This document shows, piece by piece, positions 1-6,954 of a stretch of 64,000 nucleotides of DNA; position 1 is the first letter of the stretch, and the number at the start of each line of letters is the position of its first letter. The DNA is from Bog-159 sp963709155. Lineage in GTDB: Bacteria; Acidobacteriota; Terriglobia; Bryobacterales; Bryobacteraceae. The stretch spans positions 1,488,001 to 1,552,000 of the forward strand of contig CAVPVD010000007.1 in the NCBI GenBank assembly GCA_963709155.1, given 5' to 3'. The notes under the pieces are model-generated. The model saw only the letters and a program-made list of their open reading frames with translations. It was not told the origin of the DNA and made no database searches. The position numbers and the translations under genes were made by a program.

Positions 1-1231
1 CATCGGGGCGCCCGCGCCGCCGCATGCGGCGGGAAAGGCGGTGGGGGTAGCGGCCGCCTTGCTCGCGGAGCGTTGCGGTAAGGCTCGTAGGGATGCGGGC
101 CGGCTCTGGGCCTAGCTGATCTTCTTCGCCGGCGGGTTCGGCTTCGAACGGCTCCGCTTCGCCCGGTTCGGCGGATGCCGGAGTTTCAGTCAGGTCTTCG
201 GTCTCCTCAGTGTCAGCCAGTTCGCCAGTCGCCTCCGGCTCGCCGAACTCAGGGACCTCCGTGGTTTCGGGGGAAGCTTCCCACTCAACGGGGGGCTCGG
301 CGGTCTCCGGCTCCGGGGCAGCGGCTTCCGGTTCCGGGCTCGTTGTGGGAGGGATCTCAACGGCTTGGACGGGCGTGGCTGCGGCCTCCGGCTCCGGCTC
401 CATTAGGGCCGGCTCTTCGACCGACTCGGACTCCGGGACGACGACAGGGGCGGCTGTCTCGAGGCTCGCCTCGGCTGGGGCCTCAATGGGGGCCTCAACA
501 CTTGCCTCATGCACGTTTGCGCCAGGCTCCCCGCGATACTTGGCGAGGGACTCACCAGGGAGCACCATGATATCTTCAGCCGCGGCTTCGGGTGCTTCCG
601 GCTCAGCCTCCACGGCTTCCTCTGAGGAAGGTGGCGGCGCGGGGGCCGGGCTGTGGTGCCCTGGAGAAAAATACTTGGACTCGGGCAAACCGCGGCCCTT
701 GGGCCGCCGGCGCCGGGAGCGGCGGCCACCGCGGCGGTCGTGATCGCGATCCCGATCGTCGGTGCGCCGGGCAAACTGCTCGGGAGCTACCAGTGGGGTT
801 TGCGCGGGTGGGATCGCGCTGGCGGCGGCGGGAGCGGGGGCGGCGGGCGCTTCGGCAGACGCCTCGGGCGCGGAGAACGGGACCGCGGCGGTCTCTCTTG
901 CCGAGGAAACCGCGGGCGGCGCGGTGCCCACTGGAGCCGGTCCTTTTTCCATCTTCAGGACCTTCTCTTCGACGCTGGTTACGATCTTGTCGTATTCGTC
1001 GTTGTCCTCGAAGAAATCCGACACGTAGAGAAAGGCGTCGCGATCCAGGCCGATATCCACAAAGGCGGACTGCATCCCCGGCAGGACGCGCGTCACGCGG
1101 CCTTTATGGATGCTCCCGGCCAGCGAGTATTCTTTTTCGCGCTGATAATAAACTTCGACTACCTGATCTTCTTCGAGGACCGCGACCCGGGTTTCATGAC
1201 GATTCGCGGAAACAATTAACTCTTTTGACAT
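1..1231 (-). CDS. rng: Ribonuclease G/E family endoribonuclease (N-terminal part, runs off window)
   Basis: RNase G/E family enzyme for single-strand RNA cleavage in rRNA maturation and mRNA decay; 410 codons are visible and the gene continues beyond the left edge. The start is ATG at 1231, preceded by GGAGGAG five bases upstream. The N terminus (MSKELIVSANRHETRV, then GSIHKGRVTRVLPGMQSAFV and DRDAFLYVSDFFE) is the RNase G/E start leading into the S1 RNA-binding domain. After about residue 100 the expected S1 continuation is replaced by about 300 residues of low-complexity sequence rich in Pro, Glu, Ala and Ser. It contains an Arg-rich patch (about 690-780) and the island LPGESLAKYR. The catalytic DNase I-like domain is not in view. 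It lies downstream of rodA, a common position for rng next to the mre/mrd genes. The family call is firm; whether G-like or E-like cannot be decided here. Confidence 0.88.
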   Translation of the reverse strand, partial: MSKELIVSANRHETRVAVLEEDQVVEVYYQREKEYSLAGSIHKGRVTRVLPGMQSAFVDIGLDRDAFLYVSDFFEDNDEYDKIVTSVEEKVLKMEKGPAPVGTAPPAVSSARETAAVPFSAPEASAEAPAAPAPAAASAIPPAQTPLVAPEQFARRTDDRDRDHDRRGGRRSRRRRPKGRGLPESKYFSPGHHSPAPAPPPSSEEAVEAEPEAPEAAAEDIMVLPGESLAKYRGEPGANVHEASVEAPIEAPAEASLETAAPVVVPESESVEEPALMEPEPEAAATPVQAVEIPPTTSPEPEAAAPEPETAEPPVEWEASPETTEVPEFGEPEATGELADTEETEDLTETPASAEPGEAEPFEAEPAGEEDQLGPEPARIPTSLTATLREQGGRYPHRLSRRMRRRGRPD

Positions 1232-1585
1232 GCATTCTCCTCCGCTGGGAACCGGTGCGGACCGGCTGCGGGAGAAAGCGGCTACCCTGCGTGGTCTCAA
1301 GCGGCGCCCCGCGAACCGGGCATCGAGCGCCTAGGAACATGTAAGAAGCTCACGCTGGCCGGGGCGCAACCAGGACGTACGCAGGCCGAAAGACCTATGC
1401 CGCCCACAAGCCGAAGCCTGTACCACCGGCCGGGAACCACTCCTCATCGCCGAAGCTCGGCGCCGGAGGGTGCGCATCCGGCGCGTTTGCCCTCCGGGAG
1501 TCTCAAACGGCTCCCAACAAATCTTAATCTTTTTGCAACTCTGTGCAACCAACGGGCCGCCGGCGCACGGGCCGGCTGCCCGCAT
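1232..1585. other. 354-bp leader between rodA and the RNase G/E gene, no gene seen
   Basis: I see no convincing gene here; the open frame at 1331-1585 is Arg/Cys-rich without a family signature. The stretch has two overlapping perfect hairpins: CGCCGA/TCGGCG at 1448-1462 with a 3-base loop, and GCGCCGGA/TCCGGCGC at 1460-1484 with a 9-base loop. It also has an AT-rich island at 1516-1548. On the minus strand it would form the long 5' leader of the RNase gene. RNase E genes in other bacteria are autoregulated through structured leaders, so a similar role is possible but is inference. Confidence 0.4.
1521..1548 (-). promoter_or_regulatory. Possible promoter for the RNase G/E gene
   Basis: Read on the minus strand, TTGCAC (1548-1543) and TAAGAT (1526-1521) are separated by 16 bases inside the only AT-rich island of the rodA-rng gap. 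The match to the housekeeping consensus is only partial. It would give a leader of nearly 300 bases containing the hairpins at 1448-1484. Confidence 0.25.
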
Positions 1586-2677
1586 TTAATTCACAAACCT
1601 TCTGAGCCGGACATTATTGACCAGCCCCAACATCAGGAAATTCGACAACACACTTGACCCGCCGGCGCTCATCAGGGGCAGCGGAATTCCGGTGACAGGC
1701 ATCCGGCCCACTACCATCCCGACGTTGACCAGCACGTGAAACAAAAGTAACGCGGCCACCCCCATGCAGATATACATGCCGGCCTTATCCGAGGCCGTTT
1801 GAGCATTCTGCACAATCTGCATGATTAATACAAAATACAACGCCAACACCACGATCACGCCGACAAAGCCATGCTCCTCGGCAAAGGCCGAGAAGATGAA
1901 ATCGGTATGCGGAACGGGCAGGAAACGAAGCTGCGTCTGGGAACCCTTCGTCACTCCCTTGCCCCACATACCGCCGGCGCCCACTGCAATCTTGGATTGG
2001 ATCAACTGGTACCCCGTGCCCCGCGGATCGCGGTCGGGATCCAAAAAGCTGACCAATCGCGCCTTCTGGTAATCCTTTAAAACCGTCCAGCCCACCGGCA
2101 GCACTAACAGCACCACCACGCCGATGGCGATCAAATATTTGCGGCGCATGCCGGCTAAGAACATCCCCACAATCAAAACCGGTACGTAGGTTAATGCCGT
2201 TCCCAGGTCCGGCTGTTTCATCACCAGGGCCATGGGTACGGCGACCAGCCCCGCGATCTTAGCCATATCGCGGCCTTCCAGATCTTCGGTTTTCAACTCC
2301 GTCAGGAAGCGGGCTACCAACAATATTATCACCAGTTTCACAAATTCCGACACCTGTAAATGAAAGCCCCCCGCGATGGGAATCCAGCGCCGTGAGCCGA
2401 AGACCTGCTTACCGATTAGCAAGACTCCCAACAGGGCCGCTACGGATAACCCGTATAGCGGGAACACGTGATTCATCAGTGTGTGATAATCGACGGCTAC
2501 CGCCAGCCACATCAGCAAAAGACCGGCGGATATGTAGACCACCTGCTTCCACCAGGCGTCCTGCCAGACGGTGCCACGGGTAGCGCTGTAAATCTGCAGA
2601 ACGCCGACCGCACAGATGACCAGCGAGATGATCAGCAAGGTCCAGTCGAGATCGCGCGGGCGGAGGTAGCGGGTCAT
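1586..2677 (-). CDS. rodA: Rod shape-determining protein RodA (SEDS peptidoglycan polymerase)
   Basis: A 363-residue multi-pass membrane protein of the SEDS family (RodA/FtsW/SpoVE), which polymerises glycan strands from lipid II during cell elongation in partnership with a class B PBP. About ten hydrophobic segments span the protein. Family signatures include GSRRWIPIAGGFHLQVSEF near residues 95-115 (the usual QPSE reads QVSE), KQPDLGTA, and GIPLPLMSAGGSS near the C terminus. The ATG at 2677 overlaps the stop of the preceding PBP2 gene by four bases (ATGA), so the two are translationally coupled, as expected for a RodA-PBP2 pair. The length is normal for the family. Confidence 0.96.
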   Translation of the reverse strand: MTRYLRPRDLDWTLLIISLVICAVGVLQIYSATRGTVWQDAWWKQVVYISAGLLLMWLAVAVDYHTLMNHVFPLYGLSVAALLGVLLIGKQVFGSRRWIPIAGGFHLQVSEFVKLVIILLVARFLTELKTEDLEGRDMAKIAGLVAVPMALVMKQPDLGTALTYVPVLIVGMFLAGMRRKYLIAIGVVVLLVLPVGWTVLKDYQKARLVSFLDPDRDPRGTGYQLIQSKIAVGAGGMWGKGVTKGSQTQLRFLPVPHTDFIFSAFAEEHGFVGVIVVLALYFVLIMQIVQNAQTASDKAGMYICMGVAALLLFHVLVNVGMVVGRMPVTGIPLPLMSAGGSSVLSNFLMLGLVNNVRLRRFVN

Positions 2678-4641
2678 CGCCTTGGACCGGAGTCGAAATA
2701 GGCAGCTTCGACGATTTTCGCTTCGGGCGCCGGCGGTTCGGTCCGCACGACGGGCAATCCGAATCGGAGAAACTCGCTGGTGCGGGTCTCCGCACCTCCG
2801 CGTCTGCGCGCCTCCGCGTCAGCCGCCAGCCTCGCCTTCTTATCGAAATACGCTTTCAGAACGTCGCGCACGATCGGGGCGGCGAGCGGCCCTTCCGCGC
2901 CGTGCTCGAAAAGCGCGACAACCACGATTTCGGGCGCCTCGCGCGGCGCGAAGCCTACGAACCAGGCGTTGTTCTTGAATTCCTTTCCCGTTTTGCCCTT
3001 CAGGAATTCGTCCGAAGCCAACTGGGCCGTACCGGTCTTGCCGCAGACGTTGAGGCCCGGAAGTTGCGCGCGGCCACCTGTGCCGCCTTCGTTCACCACA
3101 CCCCAGGTACCGTAAATCACCTTGGACACATTATCCGGCGAAATCGGCCAACTGTGCTGCTGATATTTGCCGCCTTTCACCAGGTGCGGCTGGTGCCAAA
3201 GTCCGCCATTGATCAGCCAGCAGTAGGCGCGCGCCAGTTGCATGGGGGTCACCGTCACCGCACCCTGGCCGATTGCCACCGAGATGGTTTCGCCGGCGTA
3301 CCACTTTTCGCGGAAATTGCGGACCTTCCAAGCCGAAGACGGCACCACGCCGGCGGCTTCGTGAGGCAGGTCGATGCCGGTTTTTTGCCCGAGTCCGGCC
3401 TGGTTGGCAAAGAACGCAATTTTATCGATGCCCACCCGGTCGCCCACGTTATAGAAGTAGACGTCGCAGGACTGCACAATGCCTTTGTGCAGGGCGACCG
3501 CCCCATGTCCCGTCTTGATGTGGCACTTGTGATAATGCCCGTAAAACATCGCCCCACCACCGCAATGCACGGTGTACTGATCGTCGATCGCCCCCGATTC
3601 CAGGCCTGCGATGGCCACGATTGGCTTGAAGGTGGATCCCGGCGCATCCTGCGCTTGAATGGCGCGATTGAGCAGGGGATGGTCCGGATTATCGGCGATT
3701 TCGCGCCAGTCGGACGACCTGATCCGCACCGCGAATTTGTTTGGATCGAACGTCGGCCGGCTGACCATCGCCAGCACTTCGCCAGTGCGCGGATCCATGG
3801 CGACTACCGCGCCGTTCTTGCCTTCCATGGCGAGTTCGGCGACGGCCTGCAGGTCCAGATCCAGCGTAAGCTGCAGGTCCTTCCCGGGAATGGCCACTTT
3901 GTTGGCCAGTTCCGCGCGAGTCTTGCCGCGATTGTCCACCACCACCTGACGCTCGCCGTCTACGCCCATCAGGGTGTCGTTGTACTGGCGTTCGATGCCG
4001 AACTTGCCGATCACGTCGCCCTGACTGTATTTGGCGAAGTCGGGTGAATCCAATTCCTGTTCGCTGACTTCACCCGTATAGCCAATCACGTGCGCGGCGA
4101 AGCCGTTCTGCGGGTATAGGCGACGTTGCGCGTGGATCAGTTCCATCTCCGGAAAAAAGTCGCGGTGCGATTCGACAAAGGCCAGCTCGGCGGGCGTAAG
4201 CTCCTCTTTGATGGTGATCGGATCGTATTTCGGCCGCGATGTATAGCGCTGTACTCGTGCCCGCAGGTCGTCGTAATCGAGGTTCAATCCGTCGGCGATG
4301 GGGCCCAGGTGTTCGGTCTTCAGATTCTCGCGCGCCAGGATGAGCCGGTAGGACGAATGATTGTCAACGATCACCCGGCCGTCGCGGTCCAGGATCTTGC
4401 CCCGCGCCGCGGGAATGGGCAATTGCCGGATGCGGTTGCGCTGGGCCTGCTCGTTGTACAGTTGCGGGTTTTGAACCTGCAGGTTCCAGAAGCCGCTGAT
4501 CAGGAAAAAGAAGATGGCCACCGCGGCATACTGTACTACCGCGACTTTTCCCGCGGCGAATTTGACATCCTCACTGCGGGCTCGTTTGCCGGAGAGCTTG
4601 GGCTGGGATTCGAGTTCCGGACCGATCACTGACGAATGCAA
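2674..4641 (-). CDS. mrdA: Penicillin-binding protein 2, downstream copy of a tandem pair
   Basis: A 655-residue class B PBP that cross-links peptidoglycan in the elongasome. It has one membrane anchor (about residues 33-53), a dimerisation module with PRGKILDRDGRVIVDN, and a transpeptidase domain with the catalytic motifs STFK (APGSTFKPIVAIAG), SCD (in QSCDVYFYNVGD) and KTGTA. Long blocks are identical to the neighbouring copy at 4698-6671, by eye well above 80 percent, so this is a tandem duplication. Differences cluster at the N terminus, around the HCGGGAMFYGHYHKC segment and in the C-terminal tail. The tail here carries an Ala/Glu/Arg stretch encoded by short direct repeats (about 2785-2825) absent from the other copy. 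The start is uncertain: TTG at 4641 or GTG at 4629, neither with a clear ribosome-binding site. It overlaps rodA by four bases. Confidence 0.95.
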   Translation of the reverse strand: MHSSVIGPELESQPKLSGKRARSEDVKFAAGKVAVVQYAAVAIFFFLISGFWNLQVQNPQLYNEQAQRNRIRQLPIPAARGKILDRDGRVIVDNHSSYRLILARENLKTEHLGPIADGLNLDYDDLRARVQRYTSRPKYDPITIKEELTPAELAFVESHRDFFPEMELIHAQRRLYPQNGFAAHVIGYTGEVSEQELDSPDFAKYSQGDVIGKFGIERQYNDTLMGVDGERQVVVDNRGKTRAELANKVAIPGKDLQLTLDLDLQAVAELAMEGKNGAVVAMDPRTGEVLAMVSRPTFDPNKFAVRIRSSDWREIADNPDHPLLNRAIQAQDAPGSTFKPIVAIAGLESGAIDDQYTVHCGGGAMFYGHYHKCHIKTGHGAVALHKGIVQSCDVYFYNVGDRVGIDKIAFFANQAGLGQKTGIDLPHEAAGVVPSSAWKVRNFREKWYAGETISVAIGQGAVTVTPMQLARAYCWLINGGLWHQPHLVKGGKYQQHSWPISPDNVSKVIYGTWGVVNEGGTGGRAQLPGLNVCGKTGTAQLASDEFLKGKTGKEFKNNAWFVGFAPREAPEIVVVALFEHGAEGPLAAPIVRDVLKAYFDKKARLAADAEARRRGGAETRTSEFLRFGLPVVRTEPPAPEAKIVEAAYFDSGPRR

Positions 4642-4697
4642 GGGGCTTGAGGGCTTTCTCTGTTTAGTTTATCAGGATGGACGCCTTTAGCGCCGGT

Positions 4698-6671
4698 TCA
4701 TTCGCCATCGCCCGAACTGAAGTAGGCGGCTTCGATTGGCGGCGGGTCCATTCGGGCACCCGCCGGATGAGGAGCTTGCGGTAACTGAAAACGCATGAAC
4801 TTCCCGATTTTGGATGCCCCGTCGCCCACACGCCCGTTGGTCCTTTCAGCGGCAAGTCTCGCCTTCTTGTCGAAATATGCTTTCATCACGTCGCGCGCGA
4901 TGGGAGCCGCGAACTGGCCGTGTCCGCCGTGGTCATAAAGCGCCACCACCACGATTTCGGGCGCCTGGCGGGGGGCAAAGCCGACGAACCACGCGTTGTC
5001 TTCGTATTGTTTGCCCGTCTTGCCCTTCAGAAACTCGTTGGAGGCGAGTTGCGCCGTGCCGGTCTTGCCACACACATCTAAGCCCGGCAGTTGTGCGCGG
5101 ACACCCGTGCCGCCTGGCTCGTTCACCACTCCCCACGTCCCATAAATCACTTTGGACACATTGTCCGGCGAGAGCGGCCAACTGTGTTCCCCATATTTGC
5201 CGCCTTTGACCAGGTGCGGTTGGTGCCAGGTGCCCCCGTTGACCAGCCAGCAATAGGCACGCGCCAACTGCAGGGGCGTCACCGTGAGCGCGCCTTGGCC
5301 GATCGCCACCGAGATGGTTTCACCGGCGTACCATTTCTCGCGGAAGTTGCGGATTTTCCAGGCTGGAGAGGGCACCACGCCCTCCGCTTCGTGGGGCAGG
5401 TCGATCCCGGTCTTCTCTCCCAGTCCGGCCTGGTTGGCGTAAAAAGCAATTTTGTCGATACCGGTGCGGTCGCCCACCGTATAGAAATACACGTCGCACG
5501 ACTGTTGGATGCCTTTATGCAGCGAAACGGCGCCGTGCCCCGGCTTCCACCAACACTTGTGGTAATGCCCGTAAAACGATGCACCGCCAGAACAATGCAC
5601 GGTGAACTGGTCGTCGATAGCGCCCGATTCCAGACCTGCGATCGCCACAAACGGCTTGAACGTGGACCCCGGCGCATCCTGCGCCTGGATGGCACGATTG
5701 AGCAGGGGATGGTCGGGATTATCCGCAATTTCCCGCCAGTCGGACGACTTGATGCGCACCGCGAATTTATTGGGATCGAACGTCGGCCGGCTGACCATTG
5801 CCAGCACTTCGCCGGTGCGTGGATCCATGGCGACCACGGCGCCGTTCTTGCCTTCCATAGCTAGTTCGGCAACAGCCTGCAGATCCAGATCCAGGGTCAG
5901 TTGCAGATCCTTCCCCGGAATGGCCTCTTTATTGGCCAACTCCTCGCGCGTCTTGCCGCGATTGTCCACCACTACCTGACGCTCGCCGTCTACTCCCATC
6001 AGGGTGTCGTTGTACTGGCGCTCGATGCCGAACTTGCCAATTACCGCGCCCTGGTTGTATTTCGCGAAGTCCGGCGAATCCAATTCTTCCTCGCTGATTT
6101 CACCGGTATACCCGATCACGTGCGCGGCGAATCCGTTCTGCGGATATAGGCGGCGTTGCGCGTGGATCAGTTCCATCTCCGGAAAGAAGTCGCGGTGCGA
6201 CTCGACGAAGGCCAACTCGGCGGGCGTGAGTTCCTCTTTTATGGTGATGGGGTCGTATTTGGGGCGCGCCGTATAGCGCCGGACGCGCGCCGCGAGGTCG
6301 TCGTAATCCAGATTCAAACCGTCGGCGATGGAGCGCAGGTGTTCGGTCTTCAGATTTTCGCGGGTCAGGATCAGGCTGTAGGAGGAATGGTTGTCGACGA
6401 TCACGCGGCCGTCGCGGTCCAGGATTTTGCCGCGGGGCGCCGGAATGGGCAGTTGCCGGATGCGGTTGCGCTCCGCCTGCTCGTTGTACATTTGCGGGTT
6501 TTGAACCTGCAGGTTCCAGAAGCCGGTGATCAGGAACAGGAAGATGGCCACGCCGGCGTACTGGAAAACGGCGATTTTCCCGCCCGCGAATTTGACGTCT
6601 TCGCGGCGCGCCGGTTTACCCTGCAGTTTGGGCTGATGTTCGCGTTCCGGACCGATCGCTGGCGGGTTCAC
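4698..6671 (-). CDS. mrdA: Penicillin-binding protein 2, upstream copy of a tandem pair
   Basis: A 657-residue class B transpeptidase with the same architecture as its downstream paralogue: a membrane anchor near residues 35-55, PRGKILDRDGRVIVDN, then STFK (APGSTFKPFVAIAG), SCD (QSCDVYFYTVGD) and KTGTA. All catalytic residues are intact, so both copies should be active. The start is GTG at 6671, with AGAAGG about 11 bases upstream. The sequence just upstream of this gene (around 6684-6708) resembles the sequence just upstream of the second copy (around 4654-4676), so the duplicated unit included the leader. A 56-bp gap separates the copies. This gene heads the minus-strand mrdA-mrdA-rodA group and is now separated from mreD by a gene on the opposite strand. 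Confidence 0.95.
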   Translation of the reverse strand: MNPPAIGPEREHQPKLQGKPARREDVKFAGGKIAVFQYAGVAIFLFLITGFWNLQVQNPQMYNEQAERNRIRQLPIPAPRGKILDRDGRVIVDNHSSYSLILTRENLKTEHLRSIADGLNLDYDDLAARVRRYTARPKYDPITIKEELTPAELAFVESHRDFFPEMELIHAQRRLYPQNGFAAHVIGYTGEISEEELDSPDFAKYNQGAVIGKFGIERQYNDTLMGVDGERQVVVDNRGKTREELANKEAIPGKDLQLTLDLDLQAVAELAMEGKNGAVVAMDPRTGEVLAMVSRPTFDPNKFAVRIKSSDWREIADNPDHPLLNRAIQAQDAPGSTFKPFVAIAGLESGAIDDQFTVHCSGGASFYGHYHKCWWKPGHGAVSLHKGIQQSCDVYFYTVGDRTGIDKIAFYANQAGLGEKTGIDLPHEAEGVVPSPAWKIRNFREKWYAGETISVAIGQGALTVTPLQLARAYCWLVNGGTWHQPHLVKGGKYGEHSWPLSPDNVSKVIYGTWGVVNEPGGTGVRAQLPGLDVCGKTGTAQLASNEFLKGKTGKQYEDNAWFVGFAPRQAPEIVVVALYDHGGHGQFAAPIARDVMKAYFDKKARLAAERTNGRVGDGASKIGKFMRFQLPQAPHPAGARMDPPPIEAAYFSSGDGE

Positions 6672-6954
6672 GGGGTTGCGGGCCTTCTGTTATCAGTTTA
6701 TCAGGAGGCGGCGCCGTCCTGCGCGCGACGGCATTCGACGATCGTCACGTGCCCAGTTTTTGCAATCCAATTATTGCAGTTTTCCGTGGGCGGCAGGACT
6801 TATCATGATGATAGTAAGCCGAAAGCAGCACGACTTATGTTACCCACTAACGCAACGCGATTACGGCAGTATTCCAGTTAAATACATTTTGTATACCCCG
6901 CGTTTACATTTTCGTTGTATTATCTAGTAATCTGCACATTAATAGGAGAATCCG
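6672..6954. promoter_or_regulatory. Divergent intergenic region between mrdA and the secreted-protein gene
   Basis: This 283-bp AT-richer stretch must hold the promoters of both flanking genes. On the plus strand TTTACA at 6903-6908 is a good -35 candidate, with TAGTAA (6925-6930) or TAATCT (6928-6933) as poor -10 candidates. AGGAG at 6943-6947 is a clear ribosome-binding site six or seven bases before the ATG at 6955. On the minus strand I could not pick a convincing promoter for mrdA. Confidence 0.35.

Noticed and set aside
1331..1585. Small minus-strand open frame of 84 residues between rodA and rng
   Set aside because: Composition is Arg/Cys-rich as expected for GC-rich noncoding DNA, there is no ribosome-binding site, and it overlaps hairpins.
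2902..4047. Long plus-strand open frame (381 residues) antisense to mrdA
   Set aside because: It mirrors the catalytic domain of PBP2 in a GC-rich gene; a similar antisense frame appears over the other copy. No family features.
2674..6671. Tandem PBP2 copies as an assembly duplication
   Set aside because: The copies differ at many scattered positions and in length, with different starts (GTG versus TTG) and tails, so they are real paralogues.
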